Shown here: positions 7,593 to 15,035 of the stretch, one piece after another
How the letters are laid out: each line of letters begins with the position of its first letter
How positions within the stretch are numbered: position 1 is the stretch's first letter
From: CAZTQN01 sp964615765
GTDB taxonomy: Bacteria; Planctomycetota; Phycisphaerae; Phycisphaerales; UBA1924
Length of the DNA: 23,413 nt
Assembly (NCBI GenBank): GCA_964615765.1
Contig: CAZTQN010000046.1
Location: forward strand, 1-23,413
Direction of reading: 5' to 3'
The notes under the pieces: model-generated
The model's database searches: none
What the model saw: only the letters and a program-made list of their open reading frames with translations
What the model was told of the DNA's origin: nothing
Program-made: the position numbers and the translations under genes

Positions 7593-10010
7593 ATGCCCCC
7601 AGTCCGCACGCCGGCACTCACGTCCGCACTCCTCGTGCTCATCGCGGCACTCGCGGCCGTCTTTATCCCCGCCCACGCCGCACGCGCGCAGGAATGCCCG
7701 GGGGTCTGGCTGCCCGGGGAGGGCCTGCCGGGGGCGAACGGAGACGTCAACGCTCTGGCCGTGCTGCCCGGCGGAGACGTGATCGTGGGCGGAACGTTCA
7801 CCGCCGCCGGGACTGTGCCGGCGAACTGCATCGCCCGCTACAACCCTTCCACCAACATCTGGTCAGCGCTCGGGTCGGGGACGAACGGCGCTGTCTACGC
7901 CCTGTCCGTGCTGCCGGGCGGGGACGTGATCGTGGGCGGGAACTTCAGCGCCGTCGGGGGCCTACCGGCGAACAACATCGCCCGCTACAACCCGTCCACC
8001 AACGCGTGGTCGGCGCTGGGGTCGGGGACGGACGGCGACGTCAACGCCTTGGCCGTGCTGCCTGCCGGGGACCTGATCGCCGGTGGGTACTTCATCACCG
8101 CCGGGGGCGTGACGGCGAACCGCATCGCCCGCTACAACCCCTCCAACAACACCTGGTCGGCGCTGGGGTCGGGAACGAGCGGCGAGGTCTACGCCCTGGC
8201 CGTGTTGCCGAGCGGGGACCTGATCGTGGGCGGGTACTTCGGCTCCGTCGACGGCGTGGAGGCGGACAACATCGCTCGATACAACCCGACCACCAACGCC
8301 TGGTCAGCGCTGGGCTCTGGGACGAGGGGCGATGTCTACGCCCTGTCCGTGCTGCCGGGCGGGGACGTCATCGTGGGCGGGAACTTCGATACCGCTGGGG
8401 GCGTGGCGGCGGAGAGCACTGCCCGCTACAACCCATCCACCAACACCTGGTCGGCGCTCGGGTCAGGGTGGATCGGCATCCCCGGAGACCTGAGCAGGGC
8501 GGTCTACGCCTTGACGGTGCTGCCGGGCGGGGACGTAATCGCCGGCGGGTACTTCTTCACCGCCGGGGGCGTGTCGGCGAACTTCATTGCCCGCTACAAC
8601 TCGTCCACCAACACCTGGTCGGCGCTTGGGTCGGGGACGAACGGCGATGTCCGCACCCTCATCGTGCTGCCGGATGGTGACGTGATCGCGGGTGGGCGTT
8701 TTACCACCGCCACAGGCGTGCTGGCGAGACGCATCGCCCGATACAGCCACACCACCAACACCTGGTCGGCGGTGGGGTCGGGGACGAACAACATTGTCAA
8801 CGCCCTGTGCGTGCTGCCGAGCAGGGACGTGATCGTGGGCGGGAACTTCAACACCGCCGGGGGCGTGTCGCTTGGCCCGATCGGAACCGGCAACATCGCC
8901 CGTTACAACCCGTCCACCAACTCCTGGTCGGAGCTGGGGTCGGGGACGAACAGCTCTGTCTTCGCCCTGGCCGTCCTGCCGGGCGGGGACGTGATCGTGG
9001 GCGGATCGTTCAGCACCGCCGGGACTGTGCCGGCGGACCGCATCGCCCGCTACAACCCGTCCACCAACACCTGGTCAGCGCTCGGGTCGGGGACGAACGG
9101 CGCTGTCTACGCCCTGTCCGTGCTGCCGGGCGGGGACGTGATCGTGGGCGGGGAGTTCTTTACCGCCGGGGGCGTGCCGCTTGGCTCGGCTGGAACCGGC
9201 AACATCGCCCGCTATAGCCCGTCCACCAACACCTGGTCGGCGCTTGGGTCGGGAACGAGCTTCTTTGTCCGCGCTTTGGTCACTCTACCGGGCGGGGATG
9301 TGATCGTGGGCGGGTCGTTCAACTTCGCCGGGGGCGTGCCGGCAAGCCGCATCGCCCGCTACAACCCCACCACCAACGCCTGGTCGGCTCTGGAGGAAGG
9401 GACGAACGGTGATGTCTACACCCTGGCCGTGTCGCCGGGGGGGGACGTGGTCGCGGGCGGGAACTTCAGCACCGCCGGGGGCGTGCCGGCAAGTCGCATC
9501 GCCCGCTACATCCCGTCCACTGCCGGGGGGGGCACCTGGTCGGCGCTGGGGTCAGGGGTGATGGTCGAACCTTCAATCGTTCGCGATGTCTCCGCCCTGG
9601 CCGTGCTGCCGAGTGGCGATGTGATCGCGGGCGGGTTCTTCATCACCGCCGGGGGCGTGCCGGTGGCGAACATCGCCCGCTACAACCCCACCACCGACAC
9701 TTGGTCTGCCCTGGGGTCGGGCACGAACCGCTCTGTCAACGCCCTGGCCGTTCTGCCGAGCGGCGACCTCATCGCCGGCGGCGACTTCACCATCGCCGGC
9801 GGCAACGTGTCCGCCTACTTCGCCCGCTACACATTCGCCAACAACTGCCCCGCCGACTTCAACTGCTCCAGCGCGCTCAGCATCCAAGACATCTTCGACT
9901 ACCTCTCCGCCTACTTCGCCGCCAACCTCACCGCCGACTTCAACGCCGACGCTGCCCTCTCCGCCCAGGACGTCTTCGACTTCCTCACCGCTTGGTACAA
10001 CGGCTGCTGA
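7593..10010 (+). CDS. Secreted 14-blade beta-propeller protein with GC-type dockerin
   Basis: This is an 805-residue protein; ATG 7593 follows AGGA and gives a clean signal peptide (LLVLIAALAAVF, then AHAARAQ). Residues 49-751 contain 14 repeats of about 50 residues: ALAVLPGGDVIVGG, F-x-TAGGVPA, NIARYNPSTNTWSALGSGT. The unit is 2-3 residues longer than in the other paralogues because of the YNPSTNTW turn. Repeats 8 and 10 share an insertion (GTGNIARY context). There is no Ig domain. The dockerin pair is 752-805; the second helix departs from the others and ends WYNGC rather than YFAGC. Repeats share long near-identical DNA stretches, so they expanded more recently than those in the other genes. 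Base usage changes near the 3' end (see findings). Extracellular, function unknown; the KELCH-like NPSTNTW turn is typical of sugar- or protein-binding propellers but proves nothing. Confidence 0.92.
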   Translation: MPPVRTPALTSALLVLIAALAAVFIPAHAARAQECPGVWLPGEGLPGANGDVNALAVLPGGDVIVGGTFTAAGTVPANCIARYNPSTNIWSALGSGTNGAVYALSVLPGGDVIVGGNFSAVGGLPANNIARYNPSTNAWSALGSGTDGDVNALAVLPAGDLIAGGYFITAGGVTANRIARYNPSNNTWSALGSGTSGEVYALAVLPSGDLIVGGYFGSVDGVEADNIARYNPTTNAWSALGSGTRGDVYALSVLPGGDVIVGGNFDTAGGVAAESTARYNPSTNTWSALGSGWIGIPGDLSRAVYALTVLPGGDVIAGGYFFTAGGVSANFIARYNSSTNTWSALGSGTNGDVRTLIVLPDGDVIAGGRFTTATGVLARRIARYSHTTNTWSAVGSGTNNIVNALCVLPSRDVIVGGNFNTAGGVSLGPIGTGNIARYNPSTNSWSELGSGTNSSVFALAVLPGGDVIVGGSFSTAGTVPADRIARYNPSTNTWSALGSGTNGAVYALSVLPGGDVIVGGEFFTAGGVPLGSAGTGNIARYSPSTNTWSALGSGTSFFVRALVTLPGGDVIVGGSFNFAGGVPASRIARYNPTTNAWSALEEGTNGDVYTLAVSPGGDVVAGGNFSTAGGVPASRIARYIPSTAGGGTWSALGSGVMVEPSIVRDVSALAVLPSGDVIAGGFFITAGGVPVANIARYNPTTDTWSALGSGTNRSVNALAVLPSGDLIAGGDFTIAGGNVSAYFARYTFANNCPADFNCSSALSIQDIFDYLSAYFAANLTADFNADAALSAQDVFDFLTAWYNGC
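7737..9845 (+). repeat. 14 tandem propeller-blade repeats (about 147-150 bp each)
   Basis: Fourteen in-frame units; several share long near-identical stretches, such as the region around GTGCTGCCGGGCGGGGACGT seen near 7910, 8350, 8520 and 9120. Such an array is prone to recombination and to assembly collapse. Confidence 0.85.
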
Positions 10011-10035
10011 GGCTCTCGCAACTCATCATCCGCCC

Positions 10036-10091
10036 GCGTCACCGCGTCACCGCGTCACCGCGTCACCGCGTCACCGCGTCGCCGCGTCACC
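10036..10091. repeat. Tandem 8-bp repeat, 7 copies
   Basis: Seven consecutive copies of GCGTCACC (the sixth is GCGTCGCC) fill the space between two convergent genes. It looks like a simple variable-number repeat; no function is evident. Confidence 0.9.
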
Positions 10092-10100
10092 ACATCCCCC

Positions 10101-11729
10101 TTACCCCCGCGTCACCACCCGTACCTCGCCCCGCTCCACCCGCGCCCCGTTCCCGCCCCCGGCCGCCGCCCCGCTCCCCACCGCGCGACGCACCTCCACC
10201 ACCAGCGTGTCGTCCTCCGCCGGCCCGAGCCGAAACTCGTCCACGGCTCGGATCACATACTCCGCCAAACACTCAGCACTCGCGTCCGCGCCGTTCGCCG
10301 CAGCGTTCAACACGCCGTTGCGCGATCCATCGCGATTCCCTTCGCGCTTCCCACCCGTGCCCGCCGCGCCCGTCCCGGCGCGATCGGCCCGGGCCGCGCG
10401 GCACGCCGCCAGCCCGCGCGAAACGACCTTTAGCAACCCGTTGACGCCCAGCATCCGCCCCATGTCGCCGCGCGTCTCGATCGCGCCGTCGGTATACGCC
10501 AGCAGCGTGTCGCCCTCTTCAAACCGCACGCTCTGCACGCACGGGTCGAACTCCGCCGCGCTCACCGCCCCGAGCACCATCGCCGTCGATCCCAGTTCCT
10601 GAATCCGCCCGTCCGCCGTGCACAAGAGCGCCGGCGGGTGCCCGCCGCTCGCATACGAAAGTTCGTTCCGCTCGTGATCCACGCGCACGCACAGCGCCGT
10701 CGCGTAGATCGAATGGTTCGCGAGCGTCAGGTGCACGTACCGATTCAGCGCCGCCAGCACCTCGCCCGGCCCGACGTGCGGGTCTTCCGCGAACACGCGC
10801 TCCACCTCGCCGTACAGGCGGTTTACCGTCAGCGCCGCCGCGATCCCGTGCCCCGTGACGTCGAGCAGCAGCACGTTGAACACGCCCGTCGTCGGCGTGC
10901 CCGTCGGCCCTTCAACGCGCGGCGCAAACCGCGCGTACAGATAGTCGCCCCCGATCTGCCGCATCGGCTCGTACCGGTACGTCAGCCGCAGCGGGCCGTC
11001 CTCGATCGGCTCGGGAAACAGCGCCTCGTGGATCCGCCGCGCGTCGACCAACTCCCGGCGCATCTGCCCATACCGCGCCTGCAGCATCTGCACCCGCAGC
11101 CGCTCCATCGTGCGGCTCTGCTTGAACCACGCGATCCCCATCCCCGGCAGCGGCGTCAGCAGGCTCAGCACCATCACCACCGCCTTCGACGTCGCCTCCC
11201 CCGGACGCAGCAGCACGATCACCAGCGCGTTCACCGCCAGCAGGATCGCCATCGGCCTGAGCGCCTGCAACGGGCCCCACGGCAGGAACACGCACGCCAG
11301 CACGTGCGTCAGCATGATGTACCACGGGAACCCCGGCGTCGAAAACAAATACCCCGTCACCAGGTCCATCCCGCCGCGAAACAGGAAATACGCCAGCGTG
11401 AACCGCACCATCTCCGCGCGGCCCATCGGCCGCCGCAGCACCCGCACCCAGCACCACGCATACACCGCCAGATCCAGCGCGACCAGCACGCCCGCGATCA
11501 CCAGCCCGAACTCACCGAACCGCACATCCTCGAGCAGCTTCTGCGCCGTGACCGACCCGCCCGGCAACGCCCCCGACGCCGCCAGCCCGAACACCGCCGC
11601 CATCACCCCGAACGACAGCAGGTACATCCCGCCGATCACGCCCAGAAACCACATGAACCCAGGCCGCAGCGCCCGCGCCGTCTGCGCTTCAAAGTCCCGC
11701 TGAAACTCGCTCGTCACAATCGGCTGCAC
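10101..11729 (-). CDS. Membrane-bound PP2C-type (SpoIIE/RsbU-like) serine/threonine phosphatase
   Basis: This is a 542-residue protein starting at GTG 11729; an in-frame stop five codons upstream limits the choice. Residues 25-200 contain about five to six membrane segments (for example FMWFLGVIGGMYLLSF, GLVIAGVLVALDLAVY, AILLAVNALVIVLL). A short coiled-coil-like linker (205-235) precedes the PP2C/SpoIIE domain with its metal-binding motifs: IGGDYLY (D262), LLLDVTGHG (D290), YTDGAIE (D414), EDDTLVVEV (D506/D507). Family role: dephosphorylates an anti-sigma-factor antagonist in partner-switching signalling, here likely in answer to a membrane or cell-envelope signal; no partner kinase or antagonist is in the window. 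Odd: a 45-residue Gly/Ala/Arg-rich insertion (about 440-485) before the last motif and a low-complexity C-terminus. It lies 19 bases after the adenosyltransferase gene and is probably co-transcribed with it. Confidence 0.93.
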   Translation of the reverse strand: MQPIVTSEFQRDFEAQTARALRPGFMWFLGVIGGMYLLSFGVMAAVFGLAASGALPGGSVTAQKLLEDVRFGEFGLVIAGVLVALDLAVYAWCWVRVLRRPMGRAEMVRFTLAYFLFRGGMDLVTGYLFSTPGFPWYIMLTHVLACVFLPWGPLQALRPMAILLAVNALVIVLLRPGEATSKAVVMVLSLLTPLPGMGIAWFKQSRTMERLRVQMLQARYGQMRRELVDARRIHEALFPEPIEDGPLRLTYRYEPMRQIGGDYLYARFAPRVEGPTGTPTTGVFNVLLLDVTGHGIAAALTVNRLYGEVERVFAEDPHVGPGEVLAALNRYVHLTLANHSIYATALCVRVDHERNELSYASGGHPPALLCTADGRIQELGSTAMVLGAVSAAEFDPCVQSVRFEEGDTLLAYTDGAIETRGDMGRMLGVNGLLKVVSRGLAACRAARADRAGTGAAGTGGKREGNRDGSRNGVLNAAANGADASAECLAEYVIRAVDEFRLGPAEDDTLVVEVRRAVGSGAAAGGGNGARVERGEVRVVTRG

Positions 11730-11748
11730 AGCGCTTGTTCCCTAACCC

Positions 11749-12393
11749 CTAACCTCTGACCTCTTGCCCCTTCCCCCCTGTCCCCTTCCCCCCCGGCACC
11801 CACTTCACATCCCCCTTCCCATCGTCATTCGCCACGCGGGCCAGCACAAACAGCAGGTCGCTCAGCCGGTTGAGGTACTTCACCGTCTCCGCGCTGGTGG
11901 TCTTCGCCCCCTCGGGGCTCGACCGCAGCGCCACGGTGCACCGTTCGGCACGCCGCGTCACCGTCCGCGCCACGTGAAGCGCCGCCGCCAGCGGGCTCCC
12001 CCCCGGCAGCACGAAACTGTCCAGCGGCTTGAGCCGCTCGTTGTGCCCGTCGATCGCGGTTTCCAGCCGCTGCGTCTGCCCCGCCGTCACGCGCAGACGC
12101 TCCCCCGCCTTCTCTCCGTCGCCGATCGGACAGCACAAATCCGCCCCGACGTCGAACAGATCGTTCTGAATCCCCGTGAGCAGCGGCGCCAGCGTCCGCA
12201 CCGGATGATCCGCCGCCAACCCCTCCCCCGCGTGCACGGCCTCAATCACGCACACCCCGATCGCGGCGTTGGCCTCGTCCACCGTGCCATACGCCTCAAC
12301 CCGCAGGTCCGTCTTGACCACCCGGGACCCGTCCCCAAGCCCGGTCGTCCCGTCGTCCCCCGTCTTCGTGTAAATCTGGCTCAGCCGCACCAT
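11749..12393 (-). CDS. Corrinoid (cob(I)alamin) adenosyltransferase, PduO type
   Basis: This is a 214-residue cytoplasmic enzyme that transfers the adenosyl group of ATP to reduced cobalamin, making coenzyme B12. Seen: the N-terminal ATP-binding segment YTKTGDDGTTGLGDG (8-22), EAYGTVDEANAAIG (33-46), and the C-terminal helices with R-R-A-E-R (148-151 region) and YLNRLSDLLFVLAR (173-186), all hallmarks of the PduO family; length is normal. The start ATG 12393 gives the expected beginning (MVRLSQIYTKTGD). The C-terminal tail (202-214, Gly/Lys-rich) is encoded by the same pyrimidine-rich DNA seen between genes nearby and may be a simple-sequence extension. It lies 101 bases after the terminase and 19 before the phosphatase; no other B12 gene is near, so its placement says little about the adjacent genes. 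Confidence 0.95.
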   Translation of the reverse strand: MVRLSQIYTKTGDDGTTGLGDGSRVVKTDLRVEAYGTVDEANAAIGVCVIEAVHAGEGLAADHPVRTLAPLLTGIQNDLFDVGADLCCPIGDGEKAGERLRVTAGQTQRLETAIDGHNERLKPLDSFVLPGGSPLAAALHVARTVTRRAERCTVALRSSPEGAKTTSAETVKYLNRLSDLLFVLARVANDDGKGDVKWVPGGKGTGGKGQEVRG

Positions 12394-12418
12394 GCCGCCA
12401 GTGTAGCGGCAGGCCGCT

Positions 12419-12497
12419 CACCCCCGTTCCCGTCCCCCGTTCCTGCCCCCCCCCTGTCCTCTGTCCTCTGGCTTCTATCCCCTACTCCTACCCCTCA
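12419..12497. repeat. Pyrimidine-rich low-complexity tract
   Basis: Almost entirely C and T on the + strand (runs such as CCCCCGTTCCCGTCCCCCG and CTGTCCTCTGTCCTCTGG). It fills the space between the terminase and adenosyltransferase genes. A similar tract covers 11738-11800 around the next gene junction. Confidence 0.7.
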
Positions 12498-14651
12498 CAC
12501 CCTCCGCGACTCCGACTTCCCCGCCCGGTCCAGGTTCACGATCAGGTACCGCAGCGCGTCGCACGCGTGGTCGAAGCCGTCCTTCACCGGTTCCATCGAC
12601 TCCGGCCGCTCCGCCGGGTAGTGGTACCGCTCCAGACATTCGATCAGCCGCGTGCAGCGACGGTCCACACTGAACGCGCTCGCGGCGGAGACCGGAGCGG
12701 CTTCCGCAGTCTCCCCGGGGCCGCGCGCCGAACCCCGTTCCCCCGCTTCCCGCTTCCCGTCTCCCGCTTCCCGCCGTGCATCTCCCGCTTCCCGACACTC
12801 GATCACCATCCTCGATCGCACCAGCCGCACGCCTTCATCGACGCTCAGCCGCCGCGCCCGCACGTTCAGCCCGGCGCTCTTCATGATCGCGATGTTGCTG
12901 AGCCCGGTCTGGTCGCTGCGGTTATGACCGGCGGGGTCGACGCCGATCCACGCGATGCCCTCGCCGCTCGCCGCCCGCGGCTCGTCTTCGCCCGCGGCGA
13001 CCTCCGCGAGGTCGACCACCGCCGCCGCGGCTCGACGCCGCCCGCGCAGCATGCGATCCCACTCCTTGAGATGGTCCACGTGCGTCTCCAGCCGCTGCCC
13101 GCGCACGACGCGCTCGTCGATGATGCGCACGATCGAGCGGTGCGTGCCGATCCGCTCGTCGTCCGGCAGCAGCTCGACCCGCGCCAGCAGGATCGCCGTC
13201 TCGCCGCGGAAACCAAAGTCCATCCCCGCGGCGTAAAACCCGGACCGCTCGCGCACACCATTCTCGGCCATCGCGCTCCGCACGTGCACGTCCGGATCGA
13301 ACTCCGGGTACACCGCGTCCGTCCGCCGCGGCCGCCGACACAGCATCTCCGCCGCCCACGTGATCGCGTCCACCCGCTCCCGCATCGTCACCGCATCCGC
13401 GATCGAAATGTGCCCGCCCACAGGTGACACGCCGCCCCGCGACACGACGTCAATGGGTTGCACGCCGCTCCGCGGCGTGACGTCAGTGGGTTGCACGCCG
13501 CTCCGCGGCGTGACGGTCTCGGGTACCACCACGCTCCGCGTGGTGCCGGGTTGCACGCCGCTCCGCGGCGTGACGGCTCCCTCCTGCTTCTCCGCCTCCC
13601 CACCCCTCCGCTTCGCCCGTCCCCGACAATCCGGCCACAGCACGCACGTCGCGCACGAGTGCTCGTCGCCGCACGTTTCCAGCACGTCCAGCACGCCCCA
13701 CCGGAACACGCGTCCGCTCGCGCGCCGCTTCTTGGGCGACAGCGCCTCCGCGCCATCCTCCACCGCCAGCCCGCGCGCTCCCACCAGCGTCCACATCAGC
13801 CCGTACGGGCGATGCATCGTCGACAGCGCCTCGACACACCCGCGCACGCTCGTGCCCCACGGCCCGGAGCACTTCATCGACCGCGTCGTCAACTGCGCCG
13901 CCGTCCACACCTCCGGGTCGAACAGATCCACCTCGTCGCACCGAACTTTCTGCACGCGCGTGCCGCGCACCGACGTCTGGCTCGCGGCGAGCACCTCGAC
14001 GCGCGAGCCGTTGATGAGCGTGATCCGCCGCGCCGTGGGCCGCCCGTCCACCAACTCGCGCAGCAGCGGCCGCTCGCACAGCAGGCGCAGGTGCTCCTGC
14101 ATCCGCTGGCTCTGCTCGAGCGAGCCGCCCAGGATCCGCACCTGCACGCCCGGCTTGTAGATGAGATCGAGCAGCGTCGCGACGGCCCCGAGGAACGTCT
14201 TGCCCCCGCCGCGGTTGGCCCACACGACGCAGTCATTCCCCGCCGCCGGCGGCGCGGGCACCGGCTTCTCATGAGCGTCGGGGATCGCCGCACCCTCGAA
14301 GAACGAGTGCAGCAGATACTCGAACGGCCCGGTGTGCCCGTCGATCAGCGCGCTCTGCTGCGCCCGTACATCCAGCACATGCGCCAGCCACGCGTGCAAC
14401 TGCGCCGCCGTCGACGGCGGGCTCTTCGGGTCGACCACCGTTGGGTCGAACCCGTCGACCAAAACCGACGAGATCTCTGCGTCACACGCTTGGTCCGGCG
14501 TCGCCGGCTCAGCGCTTGTCGCCGCTGCCTTCGCCGCACGCGTCCGCCGCGTTCCCCGCCGCGGCGTCGGCGTCGCCGCCACTTCGTCACCGCTCGCGCC
14601 CGCACGCTGATCCGCCGCCGCCTTCGCGCCGCTCTTCCGCTTGCCGCTCAT
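12495..14651 (-). CDS. terL: Phage-type terminase large subunit (packaging ATPase plus RuvC-like nuclease)
   Basis: This is a 718-residue protein. The N-terminal 80 residues are Arg/Ala-rich. The ATPase domain has a Walker A variant WANRGGGKT (144-152), a coupling segment TSVRGTRV (226-233) and Walker B VRCDEVDLF (236-244, D239/E240). The RuvC-like nuclease has GMDFGF (D478), IGVDPAGHN (D572) and DGFDHACDALRY (D694/D698), so both activities look intact. Family role: cuts concatemeric DNA and pumps it into a phage head. Odd: no head genes nearby; a Cys cluster C327-x5-C-x2-C-x5-C342 between the domains; an in-frame array of palindromic repeats (residues 361-410); and a REAG-repeat insertion (620-638) inside the nuclease domain. 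The start ATG 14651 follows a G-rich ribosome site. It lies 77 bases after the small gene and is likely in one operon with it and the ATPase-GNAT gene. Confidence 0.88.
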   Translation of the reverse strand: MSGKRKSGAKAAADQRAGASGDEVAATPTPRRGTRRTRAAKAAATSAEPATPDQACDAEISSVLVDGFDPTVVDPKSPPSTAAQLHAWLAHVLDVRAQQSALIDGHTGPFEYLLHSFFEGAAIPDAHEKPVPAPPAAGNDCVVWANRGGGKTFLGAVATLLDLIYKPGVQVRILGGSLEQSQRMQEHLRLLCERPLLRELVDGRPTARRITLINGSRVEVLAASQTSVRGTRVQKVRCDEVDLFDPEVWTAAQLTTRSMKCSGPWGTSVRGCVEALSTMHRPYGLMWTLVGARGLAVEDGAEALSPKKRRASGRVFRWGVLDVLETCGDEHSCATCVLWPDCRGRAKRRGGEAEKQEGAVTPRSGVQPGTTRSVVVPETVTPRSGVQPTDVTPRSGVQPIDVVSRGGVSPVGGHISIADAVTMRERVDAITWAAEMLCRRPRRTDAVYPEFDPDVHVRSAMAENGVRERSGFYAAGMDFGFRGETAILLARVELLPDDERIGTHRSIVRIIDERVVRGQRLETHVDHLKEWDRMLRGRRRAAAAVVDLAEVAAGEDEPRAASGEGIAWIGVDPAGHNRSDQTGLSNIAIMKSAGLNVRARRLSVDEGVRLVRSRMVIECREAGDARREAGDGKREAGERGSARGPGETAEAAPVSAASAFSVDRRCTRLIECLERYHYPAERPESMEPVKDGFDHACDALRYLIVNLDRAGKSESRRV
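12733..12794 (-). repeat. CCCGCTTCCCG-type simple repeat inside the terminase gene
   Basis: A pyrimidine-only tract on the + strand with four or more copies of CCCGCTTCCCG-like units. It encodes three REAG repeats between two nuclease motifs and stays in frame. Confidence 0.75.
13428..13572. repeat. Array of five short palindromes with 33-bp spacing, within the terminase gene
   Basis: Copies at 13461-13479, 13494-13512 and 13554-13572 are identical: CACGCCGC-TCC-GCGGCGTG. The copy at 13527-13545 is CACCACGC-TCC-GCGTGGTG, changed on both arms so the stem still pairs. The copy at 13428-13446 is degenerate. Start-to-start distances are 33, 33, 33 and 27 bases, all multiples of three. Encoded on the - strand as TPRSGV units within 11-residue repeats. 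Confidence 0.92.
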
Positions 14652-14728
14652 GCCACACCCCCTGTGCAGTTCCCCGTGTGCTGTGCCGCCTGTGCTTCGT
14701 TGTGTGTGCTGGTCCTCGTTCGCCGTGT

Positions 14729-15007
14729 TCAGCGCCCCTTCCCGCGCGTCGTCACAGCGTGCCGCGTGCTCGCGCGGAGCGCCCGCACCAGCGCCGCGGC
14801 TCGCCCGCTCCCCAGGCGATTTCCCACGCGTTCCCCGTCGCTCGCCTCGTCACGCCCGCGCCACCCCGCCCGGCGCAGCGCCCGCAGCACCGCGGCTCGC
14901 TCCCGACCCGTCAAGAAAAACGTCAACGCATGCGGCTGATCGTCAACCGCGATCGGCGCTCCGACGCGCCCGAGGTTCCGACGCGCCCGCTTCCATACGC
15001 GATCCAT
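14729..15007 (-). CDS. Small basic protein of unknown function between ATPase-GNAT and terminase genes
   Basis: This 92-residue protein is not recognised. ATG 15007 is chosen because a strong purine-rich ribosome site (AAGGGAGGGG) lies just upstream; the frame is open further to 15115 but that would overlap the preceding gene. It is rich in Arg and Ala, with a predicted helix around FFLTGRERAAVLRALRR (30-46) and another around GRAAALVRALRAS (68-80). There is no signal peptide or membrane segment. Spacing is 28 bases after the ATPase-GNAT stop and 77 before the terminase start, so it should be part of the same transcript and may be an accessory factor of that pair. It could be a small DNA-binding protein given its charge, but no motif proves it. 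Confidence 0.65.
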   Translation of the reverse strand: MDRVWKRARRNLGRVGAPIAVDDQPHALTFFLTGRERAAVLRALRRAGWRGRDEASDGERVGNRLGSGRAAALVRALRASTRHAVTTRGKGR

Positions 15008-15035
15008 GGTCCCCTCCCTTCGGTGTTCCTGCTTC

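Noticed and set aside
13428..13572. CRISPR-like regular spacing of repeats
   Set aside because: Repeats of 19 bases with 8-14 base spacers that are themselves similar, lying in frame in a terminase gene and without cas genes; not a CRISPR array.
12495..14651. Complete prophage around the terminase
   Set aside because: No integrase, portal, capsid, tail or lysis gene is visible on either side; the adjacent genes downstream are cellular (B12 enzyme, phosphatase).
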